Notes: generated from the letters alone by a model not told the origin. Positions 7,817 through 17,321 are shown, numbered from the stretch's first letter. The stretch: 31,131 bases of DNA from an uncultured Muribaculaceae bacterium (GCA_910584055.1 CAJTZS010000047.1:1-31131); one strand, 5' to 3'. Numbers and translations: made by a program.

Positions 7817-9697
7817 TCAATCCGCAGGAGAGAATCTTATAGCCACCCCTCCCCTCGCCGGGACATCGAATTTGAGGATATCGGAAGATCTGACTTTTTT
7901 CTGAGTCACCTTCACTCCGGTGCGGCTCTTTTCCTTCCCGGCTTTCTCATCTGTGTATATTTCCGCCACATAGCGTTTGCCCGGGGTCAGGAAACGAGAC
8001 AATTCAAAAATGGCTTTGCCTCCCTCATTATTTACCAACGCAGCAGCCCACCACGTCTCGCCGTTTCTCCGGGCTATGGTTATCCCTTTACCCGGATATC
8101 CGTCAAGAACTCTGGTGTCATCGAACACGGTTGCAAGGTCCTCGAACCATTTGATTTCCTTCTCTCCCTGATAACGGTCAGGCGTATCATACCAGAGTAT
8201 CGTCTGTAAAGGGCTATAAAACACGAGAGATGCGGCCAACTGATGCGCATGTGTGTTTGTCAACCGTTTGTCGAAATAACATATCGTATAATCCGCAGCA
8301 CCGTTGAGCATACGTGTGAATGGAAGAATCGTGTTGTGAGTTGCGCCCGGCCATTCCTCATTGCCGCATATCCCCTCCTGAGTCAGAAGATTGGGATAAG
8401 TCCGCGAAAAACCGGAGGGGCGGAACTCATCGTGGATATTCATCATCAGCTCATTGTCGGCGGCTTTACGCACCATGTCGTGAAGCCACGTTGCCCAGCG
8501 GTGGGAGGCATACTGCACGAATCCCGATTTAACCCCTTTCACACCCCATTGTTTCAACAACGGAAACAGATCATCCATCTGTTTCATCAACGCGTGCTGA
8601 TTGACATAGAGCCATAAACCGACACCTTTCTCACGTCCATAGTCTATAACCCGCTGCATGTCGAGTTTATCCACCACTTTAGTTGCATCCCCGTCATGAC
8701 TCGTGCATGGAATATACCATAACCAATCGAACAACATATATGGTATGTTATGCTCCGCGCAGAAATCGATGTTGCGCAAACCGGCCTCAGTGTCAATTTT
8801 TGTGCATCTCATGATCTTGCCTGGCTTGACCCATGCGAAATCCTTTGAAGGCGCAGGGTTGAGATTAAGCACTATATCATTGTTTTCAAGCAATTCACCC
8901 GGGCTGTCTGCTGTCATGATTATTTTCCAAGGTGTGGCATAATAAGTAACTATGTCCACAGGAGAATACATCACGGAGGAAAGAGTGTTTCCCTTATCTT
9001 CGCGGCTAATGAACTTTGTGAGGCACCAGTCATCCACATCCGCATCAAGAAGCGCAATCCATTTTTCAGAAGGGGTCTTAAGCGTCAAAGCCCTCTCAAC
9101 GGGGCGCGTTATAGAATCTACAGACCCGACATCGAACCGCGCCTGTGCCCATTGCTCGCTCCATGCAACCGTGCCCTCGGGAAAAGAATAGTCGGTAAGG
9201 TCCTCCGTTACTTTGTGGAAAATCGCGGCAGGATGCTCGGGGAAGAAATAACGGAAAGCAACTCCTTCGTCATAGGCACGTACCTGTACATCGAGCCTGT
9301 AATCGCTTTTATCCTTGCGGCTCATATGCAGCGTGGCGCTGTTGAAATGATCACGCACAGTTGAGCGTTCACCATACAAAGGATGCCACACTGAATCCAC
9401 AGGTGAATGATACGTAACGGAATCAACGGTTAGTAAATCCATCCAACAGTCCGGTTGCGCAAGGTCACGCTTTCCGAGAGCCATCTCCCACACTCTGTTG
9501 TCAAGATCGAGACCGGCTCTTGACGGAAGTATCACATCCTTCCCATCTACCTTTACCGAGTATCGAAGCTCTTTACCGACTTTGGAAAAATTCACCTCAT
9601 TTCTGCCGTCAGGTGACTTAATCCCTAACGTTGCAGATGCCTCCGTGACAAGTGCCGAAGATGCCAGGAATATGGAATAGAATATCATCTGTTTCAT
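7817..9697 (-). CDS. GH97 family glycoside hydrolase (alpha-galactosidase/alpha-glucosidase family)
   Basis: Exo-acting alpha-glycosidase of a family common in Bacteroidetes utilization loci. The N-terminal beta-sandwich (about 25-290) and the catalytic barrel (about 300-560) are recognisable, with a final beta domain. A signal peptide (MKQMIFYSIFLASSALVTEASA) exports it. At the site where retaining members carry the Asp nucleophile (VKVDF type) this protein reads GVKSGFVQY, with no acid. The segments NIHDEFRPSG, TQEGICGNEEW and THNTILPFTR supply acidic residues resembling the inverting, calcium-dependent SusB type. The mechanism and the anomer cleaved are therefore uncertain. The ATG at 9697 begins 2 nt after the heparinase-like stop; a TTG at 9703 would overlap it by 4 nt. 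Confidence 0.9.
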   Translation of the reverse strand: MKQMIFYSIFLASSALVTEASATLGIKSPDGRNEVNFSKVGKELRYSVKVDGKDVILPSRAGLDLDNRVWEMALGKRDLAQPDCWMDLLTVDSVTYHSPVDSVWHPLYGERSTVRDHFNSATLHMSRKDKSDYRLDVQVRAYDEGVAFRYFFPEHPAAIFHKVTEDLTDYSFPEGTVAWSEQWAQARFDVGSVDSITRPVERALTLKTPSEKWIALLDADVDDWCLTKFISREDKGNTLSSVMYSPVDIVTYYATPWKIIMTADSPGELLENNDIVLNLNPAPSKDFAWVKPGKIMRCTKIDTEAGLRNIDFCAEHNIPYMLFDWLWYIPCTSHDGDATKVVDKLDMQRVIDYGREKGVGLWLYVNQHALMKQMDDLFPLLKQWGVKGVKSGFVQYASHRWATWLHDMVRKAADNELMMNIHDEFRPSGFSRTYPNLLTQEGICGNEEWPGATHNTILPFTRMLNGAADYTICYFDKRLTNTHAHQLAASLVFYSPLQTILWYDTPDRYQGEKEIKWFEDLATVFDDTRVLDGYPGKGITIARRNGETWWAAALVNNEGGKAIFELSRFLTPGKRYVAEIYTDEKAGKEKSRTGVKVTQKKVRSSDILKFDVPARGGVAIRFSPAD

Positions 9698-9699
9698 GA

Positions 9700-11991
9700 T
9701 CAATCCATTTGCTTCTTAATGTTTATGAAGTTGCCTTTCTTATTAATTTTTTCAGTCTTCCCGTTCACATTCAAAGCCGTTGGGGAAGCTTTCAGTTTCA
9801 TGTTCACGCGTGGTTGACCACCCACACTGAGAGCGAGCTTATTACCTTCCATCTTTGCTATGACATTGAGTTTCGATAGCGAAGAATAATAAACATCCGT
9901 GCCTCTCCTCAAAGAACTTCCGTGCCCGATAAACAACTCCTGCGGATGCAAGGCATCGCCCCCCTCCGGATAACTGATGGCCAACATATAGGCATCCGTG
10001 TCCCAGCCGTCGGCGTTTATCCATGAGTTGAGGTGCATCAGTCGGCCGTCCGCAAGTTGGTTGATGTAGATGTCGGTCACCTTCCCTTTATATCTCACCC
10101 TCATTCCAATCCAATCCTTACCCTCTCTCCTTTCAATCTCCGGAAGTTCTTTCTGGTCGCGGGTATCTTTAAGAATTACCGCCGTCACCCCTTTAACCCG
10201 GTCGGTATTCCCTGGTAGATGGAATGAATAATATTCCTCTTCACCGGAAAGGTCTTCTTTAGGACCTCTCTTGACTTCCCAATACAGATCCTCCGGATAG
10301 TCGTGCACGAAGTTACTGTATGCTAACTGACGCGGATAGATCGGGCGTACAGCCACGGAAGATTCGCCGTTTGTAACATTAAGATCGAATCCCCGTTTGT
10401 TTGCATCGCCTCCAGGATGCCAGAGCCATTCGAAATGTCCCGGCACATGGGAATGGATGTCGTCTATTATGTAGATTACATTGTCAATCCATAAGAAATG
10501 ACGGAAGTTTCGGTCAAAGGCATGGCTCATGGGACCTGTGCCGTCTGCAAGGACATACTTTATGTTGCCTCCGTCAACAAGTCCGGAAACTCCGCCGGGC
10601 AACATTGTGCCGTGATACTGTTGATATGTCTTCTGTCCCTCGCCGTTGAACAGCACTACATTATGTGCCGGACTCTGGAAAAAATAGTTACGGTATTCAG
10701 GTTTTCCGTAGCTGCAATTTCCGGCATCCTTGATAATATCAACCCCTTTATGGAAAATTATGAATGAATTTGCATCGGCATGAGAATGATTCCATGTCAT
10801 ACCGGATTTCACGGCAAGCATAGTGGCATCCTTATCCCAGGAATCGCGCATCGTTGCCCAGCCGAAATCTTTCCATATATGGGAAGTGGGAAGATCCGGA
10901 CTTGACGGAGCATTCTTAAGATCCGGGGTATACAGGAATCCCATGGGAAAGTTCCTGGGAAAACCTTCGCGGTGCTGCCCCGGCTCTATCTGCGTGGCAT
11001 ACCATAGGGTTTCAGGATTCTCCTCACCCATGGCATATGCAAGCAGCATGCTGCTTTCGCCGGTCACATTCTTATGGCTGTCGCCAAAGTTGATGCTATG
11101 AAGCTGACCGGTACGCGGATATGCCACGTGGCAGAAGAACGATGCAAGCTTACCCATCTGTGGTATCTCCTCTAATTTAGCGCCCGGATGTGAATTGAGC
11201 CATGCAAGGCGGAAAAGCAGGGCTTCCGTAGTGCCGAAACTCGCATAGTTTATACTCTCGTACATACCGCCGTCGCGGTCGAACGTTTTAGGCTTATGCT
11301 GAATAACGTCTCCGGCGAACTCAAACCATTCCGGAAGCACCTCGATAAGGGTTTCCGCACCTTCCCTCGCCTTCTCTGATTCATTGCTGATTGCAAGGGC
11401 AAGTAGCCCACCCATACCGGCGCAAGAAGTCCACCAGTTATGACCCATGGAATTGAGGCTGTGGATACGCGTCGGCTCCATGATCCAGTCGCCAAGAAGG
11501 GGTTCAACACAAAGGCGATAGAGACCGTCGGCTATCTGTTTCCGCTCGGATGCAGTGAGAAGGTCATAAACGGCATCATATGCCATGGCGAGCTGGAACG
11601 AGCGGTGAGCCATCTGAAGTTCACTTCTCCATGCAGGTTTACGGGCAAGCATCTCCTTGTCGCCCCAGCTCTTCACCTTGGAAGTCTCCATCAACACCTC
11701 TCGCAGGGGATCGGCATACTTGCGGTCTCCCGTCATGAGATAAGCCAATGCTGGGTATTCCAGTTTCCTTACGTTCGGTTTGCCGCTTACCTCCTTGTCG
11801 GCGACAGCCCGGATATGCTCCCACGCATTCTGCATCGCGGTGTCATTTTTCATAGCCTTCTTTGCTGCCGCTACTCTCTCCGGCGTGAACAACAACGACG
11901 GATGTTTTATACCGGCGATACCCTCGAACGAAAAAACAGCCAAAAGAGCGAAAACAGCCAAAAACTTAGATAGTCTCAATATTCCCATCAT
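9700..11991 (-). CDS. heparinase II/III-like polysaccharide lyase
   Basis: Probable periplasmic lyase that cleaves a uronic-acid-containing polysaccharide by beta-elimination. The 763-residue protein starts with a signal peptide ending near FEGIAG. An alpha-helical toroid occupies about residues 30-370 and includes HSLNSMGHNWW, a likely catalytic segment. The heparinase II/III beta-sheet domain follows, recognisable by WNHSHADANSFIIFHKG and by SPAHNVVLFNGEGQ. These histidine and tyrosine residues are typical of the superfamily, but the PL family number and substrate cannot be assigned. It lies 10 nt after the GH28-like gene and 2 nt before GH97. GH88 downstream would process its unsaturated products, which supports lyase activity. 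Confidence 0.87.
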   Translation of the reverse strand: MMGILRLSKFLAVFALLAVFSFEGIAGIKHPSLLFTPERVAAAKKAMKNDTAMQNAWEHIRAVADKEVSGKPNVRKLEYPALAYLMTGDRKYADPLREVLMETSKVKSWGDKEMLARKPAWRSELQMAHRSFQLAMAYDAVYDLLTASERKQIADGLYRLCVEPLLGDWIMEPTRIHSLNSMGHNWWTSCAGMGGLLALAISNESEKAREGAETLIEVLPEWFEFAGDVIQHKPKTFDRDGGMYESINYASFGTTEALLFRLAWLNSHPGAKLEEIPQMGKLASFFCHVAYPRTGQLHSINFGDSHKNVTGESSMLLAYAMGEENPETLWYATQIEPGQHREGFPRNFPMGFLYTPDLKNAPSSPDLPTSHIWKDFGWATMRDSWDKDATMLAVKSGMTWNHSHADANSFIIFHKGVDIIKDAGNCSYGKPEYRNYFFQSPAHNVVLFNGEGQKTYQQYHGTMLPGGVSGLVDGGNIKYVLADGTGPMSHAFDRNFRHFLWIDNVIYIIDDIHSHVPGHFEWLWHPGGDANKRGFDLNVTNGESSVAVRPIYPRQLAYSNFVHDYPEDLYWEVKRGPKEDLSGEEEYYSFHLPGNTDRVKGVTAVILKDTRDQKELPEIERREGKDWIGMRVRYKGKVTDIYINQLADGRLMHLNSWINADGWDTDAYMLAISYPEGGDALHPQELFIGHGSSLRRGTDVYYSSLSKLNVIAKMEGNKLALSVGGQPRVNMKLKASPTALNVNGKTEKINKKGNFINIKKQMD

Positions 11992-12001
11992 GATTTATAG
12001 A

Positions 12002-13459
12002 TTACTTAAATATCACGTTGTCTACATGTTCCCCAATGAAGATACGGGCCATATCTCCCGTCTTATACCACTTGGGTTTGCCGGGCATCTCATCGGAGAT
12101 GCGCTGTCCGTTGATCACAAGGTTGTCGAACGTGATGTTCGCGACCTTGCGGTCCTCATTATATCCGGCAATTATGGAGAGTTCCGAATTATTCCCGTTA
12201 TAGGTTACATCCTTGAAAAGCACATTCTCTACGGAACGACCCGGAGCGGCACAGTATTTTTTATTGAAGAATATACGGATATTGACAAGCTGACCTTGTC
12301 GGAAATCCTCTACCCTTATATTATCGAAAACTATGTCACGCACAATATTATTGTCTCCGCAACTTATCCCGAAACACCCTTGATAATCTAACTGTTTCTC
12401 CTGCTGGTCAAGGATATCGATATTGCGGTAAGTGACATTGCAGATTGTATCGGAGGGTGCGTCCACACCTATATCGGTGGCACTACCGTGAAGACCGATC
12501 ATGATTGGGTGTGCCACATCAGCCCAGAGCGTAGAATTCTCCATAAGGATATTGCGGCAACCGCCTACAAATCCCTTGCGCGTGGCATAAACCGTAGAGC
12601 AGTCATCACTGTTGCGGCAAAACACATTGTTGTAGCTCACATTATTGCTGGCAAAAACATTCATACCATCACCCCACCCGTAATAACTTATGGATTTAAC
12701 ATTGTTTATCCTGACAGAGTCGCTGCCTCCCACGGGAATCTGTGTTACAATCACACCATCCGCCTCAATATTCCTTGACCGCTTGATATAAATCCCCTCC
12801 CCACGGCCTGCAGGATGTATCTCCCCCCTGCCGTAAAACTTCACATCCCTGACACCGTCGGCGATAAGTTGACCATAAACTCGCGCTCCGCCATCTACAA
12901 ATACTGTTGTACCAGAGAGAATGCGTAACGTGTCACCGGGTAACTTATGAACACCGGGACCGAAATATATCAGATTCTTATGTTTCTTGAGATTTTTCAG
13001 CATCTTTGCCGACGGACGGTTAATATCGATAGGGTTTGCGAAAAGATGAAGGTTATGAAATATGTCACCATTCACCTCCACGGAGAGGTTTCTCGGTTGA
13101 GCGAGCGAGAAAAAAAGCGTATCGCCCTTTACATCAGGGGTTATGTCATACGACAGGGGGCGGATTCGCGCGGTATCCACAGATTTTTTGCTTATCACGC
13201 GAACATCCACAGGCATCCCGCCGAAATCGAAATACGCCATTGAAGCAGTTTCCACATGATGTTTCGTATCCCGCACCTCATCCACCTTTACAGGATAGAC
13301 AGCCACAGGAAGCCATTCTCCCCCGTTCTGACGCACGCTGACGGTGAAATCATCGATAGTCTCCACATCTTTCCCGGCAGGATAAGTTACAACTTCGCCC
13401 GTAGCGTACACCGAAGATAACAGTCCCACTCCGACAGCTATGATAGATCTTATATTCAT
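12002..13459 (-). CDS. GH28-like right-handed beta-helix glycoside hydrolase
   Basis: Secreted parallel beta-helix protein resembling polygalacturonase-type GH28 enzymes, likely an endo- or exo-acting hydrolase on a uronate-rich chain. The start ATG at 13459 gives the signal peptide MNIRSIIAVGVGLLSSVYATG; an ATG at 13471 would add MFLS. After an N-terminal beta domain (about 20-130), the helix region carries GDGMNVF, NSDDCSTVYA and HPIMIGLHGS, which stand where GH28 has NTD, DD and GHG. The last family motif RIK appears only as NIRIFF, so catalysis may differ. It is the first gene of the glycan cluster, 10 nt before the lyase. GH49-like or another beta-helix family remains possible. Confidence 0.78.
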   Translation of the reverse strand: MNIRSIIAVGVGLLSSVYATGEVVTYPAGKDVETIDDFTVSVRQNGGEWLPVAVYPVKVDEVRDTKHHVETASMAYFDFGGMPVDVRVISKKSVDTARIRPLSYDITPDVKGDTLFFSLAQPRNLSVEVNGDIFHNLHLFANPIDINRPSAKMLKNLKKHKNLIYFGPGVHKLPGDTLRILSGTTVFVDGGARVYGQLIADGVRDVKFYGRGEIHPAGRGEGIYIKRSRNIEADGVIVTQIPVGGSDSVRINNVKSISYYGWGDGMNVFASNNVSYNNVFCRNSDDCSTVYATRKGFVGGCRNILMENSTLWADVAHPIMIGLHGSATDIGVDAPSDTICNVTYRNIDILDQQEKQLDYQGCFGISCGDNNIVRDIVFDNIRVEDFRQGQLVNIRIFFNKKYCAAPGRSVENVLFKDVTYNGNNSELSIIAGYNEDRKVANITFDNLVINGQRISDEMPGKPKWYKTGDMARIFIGEHVDNVIFK

Positions 13460-13471
13460 ACTCAAAAACAT

Positions 13472-13784
13472 TTGTTAGGTAACAACATCGCAGTTTTATG
13501 CACTACTCTTTATTCAATAATACGTATCCGCCGCCTCCGCCACCTAATGAAGTTTCTTAATACGGTGCTCTCTTTGATGTGTCAGTTTACGGATCCAACA
13601 AAATACCCGTTTATCGCACTGATTAAACCCATATTGTGTCTTGTAGCCGGATGGGAGCTGCTGTTGCTCGCAACAGCTGCTCACCGTTCGGATATAGGCT
13701 TAGATACACTTGGTTTATTCAGTCCGATAAATGGGTATTTAGCCGTTACATCAAACTGAACAACATTGTTATTTACTATAAGAA
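13472..13784. other. intergenic region upstream of the glycan cluster
   Basis: No credible gene is seen between the GH28-like start and the glnN terminator. A search for TAnnTTTG with a TTG 20 nt upstream finds no clean promoter. The stretch contains a purine/pyrimidine-skewed CCGCCGCCTCCGCC run near 13528-13540 and the 140-bp imperfect palindrome listed separately. Confidence 0.6.
13601..13740. repeat. 140-bp imperfect palindrome, MITE-like
   Basis: The outer arms 13601-13628 and 13713-13740 are complementary at 25 of 28 positions (left arm core AAATACCCGTTTATCGCACT). At the centre GAGCTGCTGTTG and CAACAGCTGCTC pair at 11 of 12 positions around a CTCG loop. The whole unit could fold as one long interrupted hairpin. 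Size and form suit a small non-autonomous element or a regulatory hairpin; no clear target-site duplication was found. Confidence 0.7.
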
Positions 13785-13826
13785 TGTTCCGGCAGCAGCC
13801 CTCGAAGAGCGACTGTTGCCGGAACA
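13785..13826 (-). terminator. glnN transcription terminator
   Basis: A 14-bp stem (TGTTCCGGCAGCAG against CTGTTGCCGGAACA, one G-U pair) encloses a 14-nt loop about 27 nt after the glnN stop. On the minus strand it is followed by TTCTTATAG, only a weak U-rich tail. Confidence 0.65.
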
Positions 13827-13852
13827 AACTTTTAAAGCAGTGCGAATCCGAA

Positions 13853-16042
13853 TTAGCGGATAAAGAGAAGCTCGCGATATTTCGGGAGCGGCCAGATCTC
13901 GTTGTCAACCATCAGCTCAAGTTTGTCGATGTGATAACGGATTGTCTCCATCTTCGGTGCAACTTCATCGTGATAAGCAATCGATTTATCTCGCTCACTC
14001 TCGATCTTGTTGGCCTTACGGCGGGCATCGACCATTGCTGCGACACCGCTTTTAATCTCTGAGATATGCTCGCTTATAGCTTCAATCGATGCAAGATCCT
14101 GCGCGGCAATGCGATCTGATTTGTCACCCTTGAAGAGTTCCTTGATCTTATACACATTGTCGAGAAGGAGCGACTGATAACGGATAGCGGCGGGGATGAT
14201 ATGGTTGATGGCCAGATCTCCGAGCACACGGCTCTCGATCTGTATCTTCTTGGTATACATCTCCCATTTCACTTCGTTACGCGCCTCAATCTCTTTCTTT
14301 GTGAACACGCCTGATTTCTCAAACATCTCGATGCTCGACGGCAACATGTAGGCGTCATACATCAGCGGAGCCGATGTTTCGGTGTCGAGACCTCGGCGTG
14401 CCGCCTCCTCTTTCCACTCTTCGCTATAACCGTTACCATCGAAATGAATTGCCTTCGATGCCTTGATAAGAACCTTGATCTCGGCAAGGATGGCGTGATT
14501 CAGATCTTCACCTTTCTCAACGCGTGCATTCACCTTGTCGGCAAAATCATTCAGTTGGGCGGCGACAGCGGCATTCAGCGCGATCAATGCGGAAGCGCAG
14601 TTGGCGGAACTGCCGACAGCGCGATATTCGAACCTGTTACCGGTAAATGCGAACGGACTTGTGCGGTTACGGTCGGTGTTGTCGATCATCAATTCGGGAA
14701 TCTGAGCTACGTCAAGACGCATCTCCTCTTTCCCTTTCACCATGATCTTCTCATCACCCTCGGAATTCTCCACGCCATCCAGGATTGCACTGAGCTGTGA
14801 ACCCAGGAACATTGAGATGATTGCCGGAGGAGCCTCGTTCGCTCCGAGACGGTGGGCGTTGGTTGCATTCATGATTGAAGCCTTCAACAGACCGTTATGT
14901 CTGTGCACCGCTGCCATCACGTTTGCCACGAAAGTGATGAACCTAAGGTTATCCATCGGTGTCTTGCCGGGGGCGAAAAGCATCTCTCCCTTGTCAGTGC
15001 CGAGACTCCAGTTGTTGTGCTTACCGCTTCCGTTGATTCCAGCAAAAGGTTTCTCGTGCAGAAGCACACGGAAGTTGTGACGCTTGGCCACCTCCTCCAT
15101 AACCGACATCAGAAGCAGGTTGTGGTCATTGGCGAGGTTGCATTCCTCAAATACCGGAGCGAGCTCAAACTGGTTGGGGGCAACCTCGTTGTGGCGAGTC
15201 TTCGCAGGGATACCGAGTTTGTGAGCCTCGGTCTCAAGATCGAGCATGAATGCCTCTACACGACTCGGGATAGAACCGAAATAGTGGTCTTCAAGCTGCT
15301 GGTTCTTTGCCGACTCATGACCCATCAGCGTCCTGCCTGTCATCACAAGATCCGGACGGGCGGCAAACAGAGCCTCATCGACAAGGAAATATTCCTGTTC
15401 CCATCCGAGGAAAGTCTGCACATGCATCACCTCCGGATTGAAATAACGGGCGACACGCGTAGCCGCTTTGTCCACACTGTTTAGGGCGCGGAGCAGAGGT
15501 GTCTTGTAGTCAAGGCTCTCACCAGTGTAGGAAATAAACACCGTTGGAATACACAACGTGTTGTCAATGATGAAGGCCGGCGATGAAATATCCCACGCTG
15601 AGTAACCGCGAGCCTCAAAAGTGTTGCGGATACCGCCGTTAGGGAAACTCGATGCATCCGGTTCCTGCTGCACGAGCAGTTTGCCGTTGAACTTCTCCAC
15701 TACTCCACCTTTGCCGTCATGTTCCACGAAGGCATCGTGTTTTTCGGCCGTGCTGCCGGTGAGAGGATGGAACCAGTGGGTATAGTGACGCGCACCATTG
15801 TCGATAGCCCAACGCTTCATTCCGTCTGCCACACTATCAGCGATCTCCCTGCTGAGGGGTTCGCGGTTGTCGATAGCTTTCACGAGGGAATCAAACGTCT
15901 CTTTCGGAAGATACTCAAACATCTTCTGGCGGTTGAACACCTGTTTGCCATAATAGGTTTCCACTCTCTCTTTGGGGAGCTCCACTTTCACAGCTTTGCG
16001 TCCGGAAGCCTCCTCCACACTTTTAAATCTTAAATTAGACAT
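13853..16042 (-). CDS. glnN: glutamine synthetase type III
   Basis: ATP-dependent ligation of ammonia to glutamate, the main ammonium-assimilating step in Bacteroidales. At 729 residues it has the length of GSIII (about 700-730), much longer than GSI or GSII. Diagnostic stretches include EVAPNQFELAPVFEE, LLHEKPFAGINGSGKHNNWS, NATNAHRLGANEAPPAI and the late NRTSPFAFTGNRFEYRAVGS, covering the glutamate, ATP and metal sites. The gene is monocistronic, with a hairpin terminator on either side. No consensus promoter is visible in the 60-nt gap from dapL, so the promoter may diverge from the consensus or lie further upstream. Confidence 0.97.
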   Translation of the reverse strand: MSNLRFKSVEEASGRKAVKVELPKERVETYYGKQVFNRQKMFEYLPKETFDSLVKAIDNREPLSREIADSVADGMKRWAIDNGARHYTHWFHPLTGSTAEKHDAFVEHDGKGGVVEKFNGKLLVQQEPDASSFPNGGIRNTFEARGYSAWDISSPAFIIDNTLCIPTVFISYTGESLDYKTPLLRALNSVDKAATRVARYFNPEVMHVQTFLGWEQEYFLVDEALFAARPDLVMTGRTLMGHESAKNQQLEDHYFGSIPSRVEAFMLDLETEAHKLGIPAKTRHNEVAPNQFELAPVFEECNLANDHNLLLMSVMEEVAKRHNFRVLLHEKPFAGINGSGKHNNWSLGTDKGEMLFAPGKTPMDNLRFITFVANVMAAVHRHNGLLKASIMNATNAHRLGANEAPPAIISMFLGSQLSAILDGVENSEGDEKIMVKGKEEMRLDVAQIPELMIDNTDRNRTSPFAFTGNRFEYRAVGSSANCASALIALNAAVAAQLNDFADKVNARVEKGEDLNHAILAEIKVLIKASKAIHFDGNGYSEEWKEEAARRGLDTETSAPLMYDAYMLPSSIEMFEKSGVFTKKEIEARNEVKWEMYTKKIQIESRVLGDLAINHIIPAAIRYQSLLLDNVYKIKELFKGDKSDRIAAQDLASIEAISEHISEIKSGVAAMVDARRKANKIESERDKSIAYHDEVAPKMETIRYHIDKLELMVDNEIWPLPKYRELLFIR

Positions 16043-16062
16043 AATATAAAATATTTAATTAA

Positions 16063-16076
16063 GCCCGGCTTCGGGC
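16063..16076 (-). terminator. short GC hairpin after dapL
   Basis: GCCCG and CGGGC pair around a four-base loop 27 nt after the dapL stop. On the minus strand TTAATTAAATATTTT follows. The stem is short, so termination strength is uncertain. Confidence 0.55.
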
Positions 16077-16103
16077 ATTTCTTATTATATTCTCTTATAT
16101 TCT

Positions 16104-17321
16104 CTATTTTATTCTATCCATCGCACGTATTGTGTTCTCGCGTGAATTGAAACCTGTCAAGCGGATATATCCCTCCCCTTGGCTACCGAAACCGACACCG
16201 GGAGTGGAGGAAATATTATACTTCTCGAGCATTATCCGGAACAGTTCCCATGAAGTCTCTCCGTTTTTCCCCCTCACCCATACATAAGGGGAATCATCTC
16301 CTCCGAATACCGTGTAACCGGCCTGCTGCATGCAACCCCGTATCGTGCGGGCGTTCTCAAGATAATAATCGATATGCCTTGCTACGGATTCACGTCCTTC
16401 GGGAGTATACAGAGCTTCCGCACCGCGCTGTACGATATAGCTTGCCCCGTTAAACTTCGTTGACTGTCGGCGGTTCCAGAGCTTGTGCAGGCTTACTTGC
16501 CGTCCTTCGGAATCTGCGCCGAACAAGGTTTTCGGCACAACCGTATACCCGCACCGCAACCCCGTGAAACCGGCTGTTTTTGAAAAGCTCCGCACCTCTA
16601 TCGCCACTTTGTCGGCATCCTTTATCTCGTAGATGGAACGTGGCAATTCCGGATTCCTCACAAACGCCTCGTAAGCGGAATCGAATATAATCAGCGCCTT
16701 CTCGCGCAATGCATAATCCACCCAATTTTCCAATTCTTCACGTGTCATCACCGCGCCAGTCGGATTCGAAGGGGAACAGAGGATTATCACATCGGCATGC
16801 GTTTCGGGCACCGCAGGTTTGAAGCCATTCCCGGCATTGCAATCGAGATAAACGATATTCGACCAGTGCCCGTCAGGCAACATCTCTCCGGCGCGGCCTG
16901 ACATCACGGTGGTATCAACATATACGGGATAACCGGGATCTGCCAGAGCCACGATGCTATCGGAAGAATAGATGTCTCCTAAATTACCGAGATCACACTT
17001 CGCGCCATCGCTGATGAAAATGTCATCGGCATCTATATCTATACCGCGTTTTCTGTAATCCACCACAGCTATTGCCTCGCGGAGCGAGAGATAACCCTGC
17101 TCAGGGCCATAGCCATGGAAAGTGTCGCTTCCTGCCATGTCATTGACCGCCCTATGCATCGCTTCAATAACACAGGGAGCTATCGGCAACGTGACATCCC
17201 CGATATCCATCCTTATCACGTCCGCGCCGAGATGCTCGGATTTATATGCGGCAAGTTTTCTTGCCACCTCCGAGAAAAGGTAACTCTCCGGAAGTTTTTC
17301 AAAATTATCGTTTATTCTCAT
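16104..17321 (-). CDS. dapL: LL-diaminopimelate aminotransferase
   Basis: PLP enzyme that converts tetrahydrodipicolinate directly to LL-2,6-diaminopimelate, bypassing the succinylase or acetylase branches of lysine synthesis. The 405-residue class I/II aminotransferase fold is complete: SPSNPTGAV with Asn187, FDSAYEAF with Asp214 and Tyr217, and the Schiff-base Lys248 in RSFSKTAGFTGLRCGY. The N-terminal segment NDNFEKLPESYLF and GDVTLP are typical of DapL. Its ATG overlaps the dapF stop by 4 nt (ATGA), so the two are translationally coupled and supply successive pathway steps. Confidence 0.96.
   Translation of the reverse strand: MRINDNFEKLPESYLFSEVARKLAAYKSEHLGADVIRMDIGDVTLPIAPCVIEAMHRAVNDMAGSDTFHGYGPEQGYLSLREAIAVVDYRKRGIDIDADDIFISDGAKCDLGNLGDIYSSDSIVALADPGYPVYVDTTVMSGRAGEMLPDGHWSNIVYLDCNAGNGFKPAVPETHADVIILCSPSNPTGAVMTREELENWVDYALREKALIIFDSAYEAFVRNPELPRSIYEIKDADKVAIEVRSFSKTAGFTGLRCGYTVVPKTLFGADSEGRQVSLHKLWNRRQSTKFNGASYIVQRGAEALYTPEGRESVARHIDYYLENARTIRGCMQQAGYTVFGGDDSPYVWVRGKNGETSWELFRIMLEKYNISSTPGVGFGSQGEGYIRLTGFNSRENTIRAMDRIK

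Noticed and set aside
13472..13759. 95-codon plus-strand open frame upstream of the glycan cluster
   Set aside because: It runs through the 140-bp palindrome, has no plus-strand promoter and no recognisable domain.
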